NCBI GenBank assembly: GCA_900544475.1
Contig: UQVU01000014.1
Span: 1-23,187 of the forward strand
Direction of reading: 5' to 3'
Source: an uncultured Butyricicoccus sp.
Lineage (GTDB): Bacteria; Bacillota; Clostridia; Oscillospirales; Butyricicoccaceae
Length of the DNA stretch: 23,187 nucleotides
Under the pieces are notes generated by a model. That model was not told the DNA's origin. It was given only the letters and a program-made list of their open reading frames with translations, and did no database searches. Position numbers and translations under genes: made by a program. Positions 5,952-13,737 of this stretch are shown one piece after another. Every line of letters begins with the position of its first letter. Position 1 is the first letter of the stretch.

Positions 5952-8900
5952 ATGATGAAAAAACGATTGACAAGTCTCGCACTGTCCGCCATGATGGTGC
6001 TGTCAATGGTTCCCGCAACTGCATTCGCGGCGAAGGACGCAGGCACTCCGCCGACCTACAACAGCGCAACCGGCTGCTATGAGATCTCCACCCCGGCCCA
6101 GCTCCTATATCTTGCCGGCAAATGGAAAGACGGCGCTCCGCGCGATGGACACTATGTCCTGACCGCCGACATCGACATGACCGGCGTCAAGGGCTTCAAG
6201 CCGATCGCATCCAAAAAAGCCGAGGGCTTTACCGGCACGTTCGACGGCCAGTTCCACTCGATCAAGGGCCTTCGCATTGAATATGAAAAGAAATATGCCG
6301 GTCTGTTCGGCTATGTCGGCAATCAGGACGACCAGGCATATATCAAAAACGTTGCTCTGCTCGACTGCTATGTAACCGGTCAGCAGAACGTCGGCGCTCT
6401 GGCCGGCGTAAACTACGGCACGATCACCGACTGTGTCGTTACCGGCGAGGTCAAGTGCCTCGATCTGTCCAACTCGCATACTGCGGGCGGTATCTGCGGC
6501 AAGCTGAAGGAGGGCGAAGGCCCGATCGTCGGCCATGTCGAGGACTGCTACGTCAACGCCGACGTTTCCGCGCCGTATGACGCAGGCGGCATCGCAGGCA
6601 TTCAGGACGGCGGCGGCTATCTGGCCCGCTGCTTCGCAGCCGGCACGGTCGATACCACCGCGACGAGCGGCACGGTAGGCCACGCAGGCGGCATCGCAGG
6701 CTCCTTCAATGCAGGCGAAACGCTCAAGGACAGCGTTTCCGCACAGAGCATCATCAAGGGCGTACAGGACGTTGACAAGATCGTTGGCCAGCTCGATGAC
6801 GAAGCTGCAACCAATATCACCGGCAACATCGCCTGGGAAGGCACGCAGCTTACCGGCAACGAGCCGACCGAGCAGCCCATCAAGTGGGAGGACGTTTCCA
6901 CTGAGAAAATGACCAGCAAGGCGACCTACGAGGGTCTCGGCTGGGATATGAGCAAAGTTTGGGACTGGAGCGAAAGCAGCAAGCAGCCTGTCCTGCGCGG
7001 CTTTAACGCTTCTATCTTCCCGGCTGTCGATTACACCGTAAGCGGCACGCGCATCATCTCCCGCGCACTCAACACCGCCCCCCACAACGGCAAGGCTGAA
7101 ATCTCTGCCCGCGTCATCTCGACCGACAAAATCGAGAGCGTAACCCTCTACTACGGCTACGACTCCGCGAAGGTCGATACCGCGGTCGCTATGAAGGCCT
7201 CCGGCGACACCTACACCGCTTCCCTGCCGACCGATAAGGTAGGCGATATGTTCTACTACATCTCGGTCAAGACCGACAAGGAAACCATCACCAAGCCGAC
7301 CAACAGCGCAGAACCCATCGTTCTGAACATCGACGACGGCAAGGTAAAGGGCGACCCCGACCAGATCACCATCACCCCGGACACCAAGCAGGGCGGCCTC
7401 CGCTTCAGCTGGCTGACCGATCCGCGCGTCACCAAGACCGTTATCCAGTACAAGGTAAAGGGCGCTTCCAAGTGGGAGAGCAAGTCCGGCACCTCTTATG
7501 TTGAGTCCGTCACCGCAGGCTACAAGGAAAAGGCAGCGCACCGCGTTGAGATCACCGGCCTGACCCCGTCGGCTGAGTACGTCTACCGCGTAGGCGACGG
7601 CGGCGAGTTCATGAGCGAGGAAAAGTCCTTCACCGCACCGAAGTCCGCAGACGACAAGAATTTCAAGGTTATCTTCTACTCCGACCCGCAGTCCGAGTCC
7701 GTTGAGAACTACATGAGCTTCAAGTATTCCATCGACCAGGCGCTCAAGGTTTGCCCGAACCCCGACCTCATGATCTCCGCAGGCGACACCACCCAGAACG
7801 GCTACAAGTCCACTGAATGGGAAGCATGCTTCGAAGTCATGCATGACTACTACGCGAAGTACCCGACCGTTACGGTCGCAGGCAACCACGAGATGAAGGG
7901 CGACTGGAACTTCATTTCCTTCGCACAGCGCTTCAATATGTCCGGCGCAAAGACCGGCTACCCCCAGTTCGACCGCACCATGGGTTACTTTGAGTTCGGC
8001 GACGCTATCTTCGTTATCCTGAACGGCGAAGTCACCCCGGCCGACAAGAAGCCTGAAATCATGAAGAAGGAGCTGCAGTGGTGCAAGAGCGTGCTCGACG
8101 CTTCCGACAAGAAGTGGCGCATCGTCATGACCCACGCAGGCCCGTACACCTCCAACCACGATCCGCTCGACGTCCGCGACTACTACATCAACGACAGCGA
8201 GTATTCGCTCGATAAGATGAACGTTGACCTGTTCCTCAACGGTCACGACCACATCTACATCCGCTCCACTGTCAAGAACGACATCAAGGTCAACACCGGC
8301 GACGGCACCACCTACATCACCGGCGGCACGGTCGGCAACAAGTTCTATGAGTACATGCCGGCACGTTCGGATTACTCCACCGACTTCTATGTAGACGAAG
8401 AGGATAAGCAGGTATTCTCCGTCATCGAGTTCTCCGAGGATTCCATCAAGGGCACCGCTTACCAGAAGCAGGACCCGGACAACTGGAACAGCTTCAAGGC
8501 AGTAGACAGCTACGAAATCCTCAACAACCTCCAGACCGGCAAGCAGGTCACCGATTACACCGACGTTTCCAAGAACGCATGGTACTATGACGCAGCCAAG
8601 TACGTCACCGACAAGCATCTGATGAGCGGCGAGAAGCCGTATGTATTCGGCGCAGACGAGGCTCTGACCCGTGCAGAGGTCGCTTCCGCCCTGTACAATC
8701 TGGCAGGCCAGCCCAAGGTTGAACTGGCGTCCTTCACCGACGTTCCCGTGACCCATCAGGCACGCACCGCTATCGCGTGGGCGGCCAAGACCGGCATCAT
8801 GAAGGGCGTTGGCGACAACAAGTTCGAGCCTGACCGCAGCGTATCCCGCGAAGAAATCGCAACCCTGCTCACCCGTCAGCGCAAGCTGTCCGGCGAGGAC

Positions 8901-9089
8901 GTTTCCTCCGACAAGGCCGCTATCAACGAGTTCGCTGACAGTGCCAAGATTTCGAGCTGGGCAGTTGACGGCGTAGCATACTGCACCAAGTCCGGCCTCG
9001 TCAAGGGCAACCCGGGCAAGGTATTCGCACCCGCCGGCAACACCACCCGTGCGGAGCTGGCTACCATCATCCAGCGTATCGCCGCATAA
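5952..9089 (+). CDS. Secreted SLH-anchored purple-acid-phosphatase-like metallophosphoesterase
   Basis: Product of 1045 aa, exported and probably held on the cell wall or S-layer. Residues 1-27 form a signal peptide (MMKKR, hydrophobic core, AFAA). Residues about 45-350 carry GLUG-like beta repeats (for example GGIAGIQDGGGYLARC and GGIAGSFNAG). About 460-565 is an Fn3-like N-terminal domain of purple acid phosphatases. The catalytic domain is about 570-830, with metal-ligand motifs SDPQ (D578), GDTT (D612), GNHE (N645/H646), MTHAG (H728) and GHDH (H765/H767). Three SLH repeats follow at about 868-920, 927-978 and 991-1043. The usual iron-binding Tyr of GDxxY is Gln here. The start at 5952 fits the signal peptide and AAGAAGG. 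The adjacent pst-pho genes suggest extracellular phosphate release; the substrate is unproven and a phosphodiesterase role is possible. Confidence 0.88.
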   Translation: MMKKRLTSLALSAMMVLSMVPATAFAAKDAGTPPTYNSATGCYEISTPAQLLYLAGKWKDGAPRDGHYVLTADIDMTGVKGFKPIASKKAEGFTGTFDGQFHSIKGLRIEYEKKYAGLFGYVGNQDDQAYIKNVALLDCYVTGQQNVGALAGVNYGTITDCVVTGEVKCLDLSNSHTAGGICGKLKEGEGPIVGHVEDCYVNADVSAPYDAGGIAGIQDGGGYLARCFAAGTVDTTATSGTVGHAGGIAGSFNAGETLKDSVSAQSIIKGVQDVDKIVGQLDDEAATNITGNIAWEGTQLTGNEPTEQPIKWEDVSTEKMTSKATYEGLGWDMSKVWDWSESSKQPVLRGFNASIFPAVDYTVSGTRIISRALNTAPHNGKAEISARVISTDKIESVTLYYGYDSAKVDTAVAMKASGDTYTASLPTDKVGDMFYYISVKTDKETITKPTNSAEPIVLNIDDGKVKGDPDQITITPDTKQGGLRFSWLTDPRVTKTVIQYKVKGASKWESKSGTSYVESVTAGYKEKAAHRVEITGLTPSAEYVYRVGDGGEFMSEEKSFTAPKSADDKNFKVIFYSDPQSESVENYMSFKYSIDQALKVCPNPDLMISAGDTTQNGYKSTEWEACFEVMHDYYAKYPTVTVAGNHEMKGDWNFISFAQRFNMSGAKTGYPQFDRTMGYFEFGDAIFVILNGEVTPADKKPEIMKKELQWCKSVLDASDKKWRIVMTHAGPYTSNHDPLDVRDYYINDSEYSLDKMNVDLFLNGHDHIYIRSTVKNDIKVNTGDGTTYITGGTVGNKFYEYMPARSDYSTDFYVDEEDKQVFSVIEFSEDSIKGTAYQKQDPDNWNSFKAVDSYEILNNLQTGKQVTDYTDVSKNAWYYDAAKYVTDKHLMSGEKPYVFGADEALTRAEVASALYNLAGQPKVELASFTDVPVTHQARTAIAWAAKTGIMKGVGDNKFEPDRSVSREEIATLLTRQRKLSGEDVSSDKAAINEFADSAKISSWAVDGVAYCTKSGLVKGNPGKVFAPAGNTTRAELATIIQRIAA

Positions 9090-9145
9090 CGCTATTCCTC
9101 TTTTCTGACAGTATCATTTCTCCTTACATACTATCCCCTTTTGCA

Positions 9146-9192
9146 GCCTGCCGTCCGATACACTCTTCCCGTATCGGGCGGCAGGCACTTTT
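9146..9192 (+). terminator. Terminator of the SLH phosphatase gene
   Basis: A 16-bp stem (GCCTGCCGTCCGATAC / GTATCGGGCGGCAGGC, one G-T pair) with a 9-nt loop, followed by ACTTTTTT. It starts 57 bp after the stop. The T-run overlaps the stop codon of the opposing 66-aa ORF. Confidence 0.88.
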
Positions 9193-9393
9193 TTACCGCA
9201 GAAAATCCAGAATGCGCAGCCGGAATTCCACGGTTTCGCCCGCGTTCTCCTGCGCACTTTCGCGGCAGGCGATGGAAAACGCCGTGCACCACCACGCGGC
9301 GCGCCTCGGCCGCTCCGGCGCGAACGCCGCCGTCACAAGCACGGTCACAGCCGTCATGAGCACGCAGACCGCCTGTCTTGCCCTGTCGTTCAT
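9193..9393 (-). CDS. Possible 66-aa single-span membrane peptide
   Basis: Unrecognised small ORF downstream of ispE on the same strand. The product begins MNDRARQAVCVLMTAVTVLV with one hydrophobic segment (about residues 8-25), then a basic patch (PERPRR) and a mixed C-terminal tail ending RLRILDFLR. The only ribosome-site candidate, GGAAAGGCGG, lies in the 3' arm of the ispE terminator hairpin and the ATG follows its T-run directly, so transcription and translation would depend on read-through. Codon composition resembles that of the neighbours, and its frame is open further upstream. It may be a genuine small membrane protein or a chance frame. Confidence 0.4.
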   Translation of the reverse strand: MNDRARQAVCVLMTAVTVLVTAAFAPERPRRAAWWCTAFSIACRESAQENAGETVEFRLRILDFLR

Positions 9394-9446
9394 AAAAATA
9401 ACCGCCTTTCCGGTAACTGTGCTTGCAGTCTGCCCGGAAGGCGGTC
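9391..9446 (-). terminator. Terminator-like hairpin after ispE
   Basis: On the - strand ACCGCCTTCCGG pairs with CCGGAAAGGCGGT (one bulge) across a 20-nt loop, followed by TATTTTTA. It lies about 20 bp past the ispE stop. On the + strand the other end has CTTTTTAT, so it can work both ways. Confidence 0.75.
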
Positions 9447-9466
9447 TTTTTATACGTATTTCGCGC

Positions 9467-10327
9467 TTACTGCACGGTTTCCGTGAGGAAGGTCTCCGAA
9501 AAGCGCCGCGCAAGGATGGTTGCGGCGGCGTCCGCCGCGATGCGGTCGGAGAACAGGCCGTAAACGGTCGGGCCGGAGCCGCTCATGAGCGTGGCGTCCG
9601 CGCCGTTTTCGCGCAGCACGCTGCGGATTTCGTCGATCTGGCGGCGCTTGGTCGCGGTGACGGTTTCCATCACATTCATCAGACGGTCGCAGACGCCCTT
9701 GTAGTCGCAGCTTTCGAGCGCCTTTATCATGCCGTCCGTGTCCGGACGCTGCGTCAGCGGCACGCTGTCGATCTCCTGATAGACCTCCTTGGTCGAAACC
9801 GCGAACGGCGGCTTGCACAGCACGACATAGCAGGGCTGCATGGGCGAAAGCTCGGTCAGTTTTTCGCCGATGCCCTCGGCGAGCATCGTGCCGCCGATCA
9901 AGCAGTACGGTACGTCCGCGCCGAGCTTGAGGCCCATTTCGCACAGGCGGTCGCGCGACAGGCCGGTGTCATGCAGCTCATTGAGCGCACGCAGCACCGC
10001 CGCCGCGTCGGTCGAGCCGCCCGCGAGTCCCGCCGCGATGGGGATGCGCTTTTCGATAAAGATCTCGCAGGTTTCGAGCGGCACGCCGGTTTCCTTGTAG
10101 AACAGCTCAGCCGCGCGGTAGGCGAGGTTGCTGCTGTCGGTCGGCAGGAACGGCATGCTGCACGAAAGCACGATGCCGCGCGACTTTTTCTCGCCGCGCA
10201 CGATGGTCACGCGCACATCGTCATGCAGGTCGACCGACTGCATCACCATCTTGACCAGATGGTAGCCGTCCTCGCGCTTTCCCGTCACATCGAGCGTCAG
10301 GTTGATCTTCGCCCGCGCCTCAATCAT
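9467..10327 (-). CDS. ispE: 4-diphosphocytidyl-2-C-methyl-D-erythritol kinase IspE
   Basis: GHMP kinase that phosphorylates CDP-methylerythritol with ATP in the non-mevalonate isoprenoid pathway; cytoplasmic. The 286-aa length is typical. Motifs: ARAKINLTLDV at the start with catalytic K7, EDGYH (19-23), the ATP loop PIAAGLAGGSTDAAA (96-110), GADVP with catalytic D138, and the C-terminal GHMP motif LMSGSGPTVYGLF. The start at 10327 is chosen because the protein then begins MIEARAKIN as in the family and GGGAG precedes it at good distance; an in-frame ATG at 10369 would add 14 atypical residues. It lies about 70 bp after a PHP phosphatase gene on the same strand and is probably co-transcribed with it. 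Confidence 0.95.
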   Translation of the reverse strand: MIEARAKINLTLDVTGKREDGYHLVKMVMQSVDLHDDVRVTIVRGEKKSRGIVLSCSMPFLPTDSSNLAYRAAELFYKETGVPLETCEIFIEKRIPIAAGLAGGSTDAAAVLRALNELHDTGLSRDRLCEMGLKLGADVPYCLIGGTMLAEGIGEKLTELSPMQPCYVVLCKPPFAVSTKEVYQEIDSVPLTQRPDTDGMIKALESCDYKGVCDRLMNVMETVTATKRRQIDEIRSVLRENGADATLMSGSGPTVYGLFSDRIAADAAATILARRFSETFLTETVQ

Positions 10328-10396
10328 GGTGCGCTCCCGCGTTTCCTGTTGTTTTTTTTCGAAAATCATGAAGTTTTCGCCCCTTTTTTCCTTTTC

Positions 10397-11200
10397 TCAG
10401 CCAATCGGTACGAAGAACGGCTTCCTCACGCGGAACACCGTCACGTGGGTGAAGCCGGCGTCCTTCGCGTTTTTCGCGCTGTCGTCAAAGCCGCGCCCGA
10501 CCGCCGTCAGCGTGTGCGCGTCCGAGCCGATGGAGATGCGCTCGCCGCCCATGCGCCGGTATTCATACAGCACGTTCTGCGGCGGACCCACGCGCTTCTG
10601 CCAGCCGCCAAGACCGGCCGCGTTCAGCTCCAGCGCGTAGCCGTGGTCGATGCACGAGCGGAGCACCTGCTCGACGCGGTTCATGTAGTGGTCGAACGAG
10701 GGGATGTAGTCGCCGTGCTTCATCACGCGCAGCGGATAGTCGATATGCGCGAGCACATCGAAGCCACCGTGCTCCTCCATCTTGAGCACCTCATCGAAGT
10801 ATTCGTGCAGAAAGGCGTCGCAGTCGAGCTTGTCGTACTCGTGAAAATAGATGTCGAGGTCGTTCGGCATGGCGTGCATCGAGCCGATGACCATATCGAG
10901 CGGATGGGTGCGCACGAAGTCGTCCGCCGCCGGGTCGGCGTGTATCTGGCCGATTTCGATGCCGGCGAGCACCTCGATGCCGCCGTTTCCGGCCGGGCGG
11001 CGCTTTTCCCACGCCTCGCGAACGCAGGCCTCCGCGTCGCGGTTCTCCGCCGGGGGAATGCGCCGGTAAAAATCCAGATGGTCGGTCAGACCGATGATGT
11101 CGAGTCCGGCTTTCTCGCAGGCCGCGATTTTGTCGTCTATTGTCTGCGGATAGTCGGCGTCCGCCGAGTAGCCGGTGTGCATATGCAGGTCAACACGCAT
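10397..11200 (-). CDS. PHP-domain phosphatase (histidinol-phosphatase HisJ-like)
   Basis: Metal-dependent phosphoesterase of the PHP superfamily, 267 aa. The expected metal ligands are all present: HMH (H6, H8), D40-H41 in LTDH, E82 in AGIEIG, H109 in GSMHA, H152 in AHIDY, and D227/H229 in GSDAH. Closest in layout to HisJ-type histidinol-phosphate phosphatases, the eighth step of histidine synthesis. No other his gene is nearby, so the substrate is not certain; another small phosphate ester is possible. AGGGAG precedes the ATG. It sits between a CPBP protease gene (18 bp upstream) and ispE, all on the - strand, as one probable transcript. Confidence 0.85.
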   Translation of the reverse strand: MRVDLHMHTGYSADADYPQTIDDKIAACEKAGLDIIGLTDHLDFYRRIPPAENRDAEACVREAWEKRRPAGNGGIEVLAGIEIGQIHADPAADDFVRTHPLDMVIGSMHAMPNDLDIYFHEYDKLDCDAFLHEYFDEVLKMEEHGGFDVLAHIDYPLRVMKHGDYIPSFDHYMNRVEQVLRSCIDHGYALELNAAGLGGWQKRVGPPQNVLYEYRRMGGERISIGSDAHTLTAVGRGFDDSAKNAKDAGFTHVTVFRVRKPFFVPIG

Positions 11201-11218
11201 AAATCTCCCTCGTTTTCT

Positions 11219-12109
11219 TTAGAATGTAAGCGCGGTTTCGATGAAGCACGCCAGAATGACGAGCACCATGCCGGGGTTGCCGAACACGGCGCGCATATCC
11301 GGTGCGCACGGGCCGTGCAGCCAGGTCTGCTTTTTTCTGCCGCGCACAAGGAAAACCGTTCCCAGAACGACCATGACGAGCCAGAACACGCCGAGCGCCA
11401 TGTCGCTCAGAGGGCTTTCCGGCAGAACGCTCGGCACGACCGCGCCGAAGAAGTTCAGCACCATATGCAGCGCGACCGGAAAGCGCAGCATTCCCGTGCG
11501 GTAGTAGACGTAGGCGAGCAGCAGGCCGAGCAGGAAGGCGTAGAAAAACTGCTCGAGATTTGCGTGATACAGGCCGAACAGCAGCGCGGAAACGAACGCG
11601 CCGGGCGCCTGACCGTACCGCGCGAGCCGTCCCGCCAGCAGACCGCGGAACAGCAGCTCCTCGCACAGCGGCCCAAGGCCGCAGACGCAGACAAGCTCAA
11701 TCGACAGCGGCAGCGCGTTCATCATCTCGTCCACGAGCGGCGCGGGCGGTCTGCCGGTCAGCGAACCGATAAGGCCGGTCACGCCGTTTCCGATGAGCGA
11801 GCCGAACCACATGAGGGCGAAGCCGATGACCGCCCAGCGGACAAAGACGCGAAGGCGCGGCGCTTCCTTGCAGAACGGCATCGGCGGCATATCTTTACAG
11901 ATACGGAACGCCACGGGCAGCGCCACCGCGTAGCCGCCCACGAGTATCAGTCCGTAATACAGCGCGTCCGGCAGAACGCCCGGTATCACAAACGTATCGA
12001 GCGTCAGAAGGCCGTACTGCCAGACAAGCGTCCAGAGCAGGACGAACAGCATCGCAAAGCCGAGCCGCCCGCAGTAGCGGCGCTCCTGCTTCAGATCAAA
12101 GTCTTCCAT
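11219..12109 (-). CDS. CPBP-family intramembrane metalloprotease
   Basis: Polytopic membrane protein of 296 aa with about seven or eight hydrophobic segments. It carries the CPBP (Abi/CAAX-type) glutamic protease motifs: EELLFRG with E150, E151 and R155, LFGLYH with H182, and HMVLN with H215 and N219. Bacterial members process prenylated or peptide substrates, give bacteriocin self-immunity or act in signalling; the substrate here cannot be read from sequence. It follows ackA on the same strand after a terminator and precedes the PHP gene by 18 bp. The C-terminal 50 residues (after KKQTWLHG) extend past the protease core and end in another hydrophobic stretch. Identification of the family is firm. 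Confidence 0.88.
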   Translation of the reverse strand: MEDFDLKQERRYCGRLGFAMLFVLLWTLVWQYGLLTLDTFVIPGVLPDALYYGLILVGGYAVALPVAFRICKDMPPMPFCKEAPRLRVFVRWAVIGFALMWFGSLIGNGVTGLIGSLTGRPPAPLVDEMMNALPLSIELVCVCGLGPLCEELLFRGLLAGRLARYGQAPGAFVSALLFGLYHANLEQFFYAFLLGLLLAYVYYRTGMLRFPVALHMVLNFFGAVVPSVLPESPLSDMALGVFWLVMVVLGTVFLVRGRKKQTWLHGPCAPDMRAVFGNPGMVLVILACFIETALTF

Positions 12110-12127
12110 ATTTTTCTCCCACAGACG

Positions 12128-12164
12128 AAAAAACAGGGCTGAGCCGCAGCCCGCCCCGTTTTTT
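12128..12164. terminator. Bidirectional terminator after ackA
   Basis: AAAAAACAGGGC pairs with GCCCCGTTTTTT (one mismatch), with T-runs at both ends. It lies 11 bp past the ackA stop on the - strand and just before the CPBP gene, separating the two transcripts. Confidence 0.8.
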
Positions 12165-12174
12165 CATTTTGAAG

Positions 12175-13380
12175 TTACTTTGCAGCGTTTACCAGACGCT
12201 CGGTGTCCTTCGCAATCATCAGTTCCTCGTTGGTCGGGATGACGAGTACGCGAACGCGAGCCCAGTCGATGGAGATATCCATCTGCTTGCCGCGGTACTT
12301 GTTCTTCTCCGGGTCGATCTTGATGCCGAGGTACTCGAGGTGCTCGCAGACGTCCCAACGAACCGAACGGTCGTTTTCGCCTACGCCGGCAGTGAAGATG
12401 ATAGCGTCTACGCCGCCCATTTCAGCAACGTAAGAGCCGATGATCTTCTTAACGGACAGGTTGAACATATCCTTCGCCAGAGCTGCACGAGCGTTGCCGT
12501 CAGCAACTGCTGCGTCCAGGTCACGGAAGTCGGAGGATACGCCGGAGATACCGAGCATACCGGACTTCTTGTTCAGGATATTGATGACCTCGTGTGCGTC
12601 CATGTTCTCGTGCTCAGCCAGGAACTCGATGATGGCCGGGTCGATGTTTCCTGCACGGGTGCCCATCGGCAGACCGTCCAGCGGGGTGAAGCCCATGGAG
12701 GTATCGAAGCTCTTGCCGCCGTTGATCGCGCAGATGGAAGAACCATTGCCGAGGTGGCAGGTGATAAGGCGCAGCTCCTCAAGCGGACGGCCGAGCATTT
12801 CAGCTGCCTGCTGAGAAACGTACTTGTGGCTGGTGCCGTGGAAGCCGTAGCGGCGAATCTTGTACTTCTCGTAGTACTCGTATGGGATAGCGTACATGTA
12901 GTGCGACTGGGGCATCGTCTGATGGAATGCGGTATCGAATACAGCGACCATCGGAACGTCCGGACCCATAACCTCGCGGCAGGCCTGAATACCGATCAGG
13001 TTGGGCGGGTTGTGGAGCGGCGCCAGCGGTACGCAGTCCTCGATTGCCTTGAGGACCTTCTCGGTGATGATAACGCTGTCCGAGAAGAACTCGCCGCCGT
13101 GTACGACGCGGTGGCCGACAGCGTCGATCTCGCTCATCGAAGAAATAACGCCCTTTTCCGGATCGAGCAGCACGTTGATAACGGACTGGATCGCTTCCTT
13201 ATGGGTCGGCATTGCGATGTCGAACTTGAACTTCTCGTCCGACTTGTTGCCGGTGTGGGTCAGCACGCCGTCAATACCGATACGCTCGCACAGGCCCTTG
13301 GCCATAACCTCGCCGGAGGCGGTGTCGAGCAGCTGGTACTTCAGAGAAGAACTGCCAGCGTTGATAACCAAAACTTTCAT
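12175..13380 (-). CDS. ackA: Acetate kinase AckA
   Basis: Cytoplasmic kinase interconverting acetate and acetyl phosphate with ADP/ATP; in anaerobes it gives ATP from fermentation. The 401-aa product is full length. Motifs: [16 protein letters not shown] with N7, catalytic R91 in GHRVVHGG, D149 in VFDTAFH, H181 in GFHGTSH, the HLGNGSS phosphate loop (209-215), R242 in PMGTRAGN, and TAGVGEN near the C-terminus. The start at 13380 gives the standard N-terminus with GGGAG about 9 bp upstream; the frame is open 13 codons further but those residues are atypical. No pta is in the window. Divergent to tmcAL, another acetate-using enzyme. Confidence 0.97.
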   Translation of the reverse strand: MKVLVINAGSSSLKYQLLDTASGEVMAKGLCERIGIDGVLTHTGNKSDEKFKFDIAMPTHKEAIQSVINVLLDPEKGVISSMSEIDAVGHRVVHGGEFFSDSVIITEKVLKAIEDCVPLAPLHNPPNLIGIQACREVMGPDVPMVAVFDTAFHQTMPQSHYMYAIPYEYYEKYKIRRYGFHGTSHKYVSQQAAEMLGRPLEELRLITCHLGNGSSICAINGGKSFDTSMGFTPLDGLPMGTRAGNIDPAIIEFLAEHENMDAHEVINILNKKSGMLGISGVSSDFRDLDAAVADGNARAALAKDMFNLSVKKIIGSYVAEMGGVDAIIFTAGVGENDRSVRWDVCEHLEYLGIKIDPEKNKYRGKQMDISIDWARVRVLVIPTNEELMIAKDTERLVNAAK

Positions 13381-13456
13381 TTGCAAAAACTCCCTCATGC
13401 CGTATTTGGCGGCTTGCACAAAGCCGCGGAAGCCTATATAATAATGCTATATTCTT

Positions 13457-13485
13457 ATTTTACACGATTTCAAGCAAATGTACAA
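13457..13485 (-). promoter_or_regulatory. Candidate ackA promoter
   Basis: On the - strand TTGTAC (13485-13480), a 17-bp spacer and TAAAAT (13462-13457), about 77 bp before the ackA ATG. The -10 is good and the -35 moderate. The second hairpin array starts about 15 bp upstream. Confidence 0.5.
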
Positions 13486-13500
13486 GACCTTTTTGATACC

Positions 13501-13720
13501 TGTCGCGAAACTGGCGTTCCGCCGACAAGTATGTGTTTTGACTTCGCAAAACACGGGCGTCCGAAAGTTCCCATGCGGAAACTTTCTCCCTCTCAGGGTC
13601 AAAAAACCGTGATACACAAGGTGAATTGCCGCATAGCGGCAAGAGAGGGTGGCCTGGGCCATGCTCCCGGTTTTTGGGAATTTGCAAAGCAAATTCTATT
13701 GAATGGCGCACTTACGTGCG
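13501..13720. repeat. Second mosaic hairpin array, upstream of tmcAL
   Basis: The 357-bp gap between ackA and tmcAL holds the ackA promoter and this array. Hairpins: TGTCG/CGACA (13501-13527), TGTGTTTTG/CAAAACACG (13532-13553), GAAAGTT/AACTTTC (13563-13586), TTGCCGC/GCGGCAA (13626-13642), GGCCTGGGCC (13651-13660), AATTTGC/GCAAATT (13680-13696), GCGCAC/GTGCGC (13705-13720). The part 13531-13593 is the reverse complement of 4969-5030 with about 2 differences in 62. The hairpin at 13680 and the TTGCC..GGCAATTCACCTT module also occur in the first array, so modules are shared but rearranged. It probably forms the leader of tmcAL on the + strand. Confidence 0.78.
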
Positions 13721-13737
13721 CATTTTATGGTGATACG

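Noticed and set aside
6105..8756. Long open frame of 883 codons on the - strand opposite the SLH phosphatase
   Set aside because: Low-complexity Val/Ala/Gly/Asp composition typical of the antisense of a GC-rich gene; the + strand protein has a signal peptide, catalytic motifs and SLH repeats.
9212..12142. Long open frame of 976 codons on the + strand across ispE, the PHP gene and the CPBP gene
   Set aside because: It spans several real genes on the other strand, is rich in Arg/His/Ala and has no domain; antisense artefact.
13381..13500. pta next to ackA
   Set aside because: The bases upstream of ackA hold only its promoter and repeats; no phosphotransacetylase is in the window.
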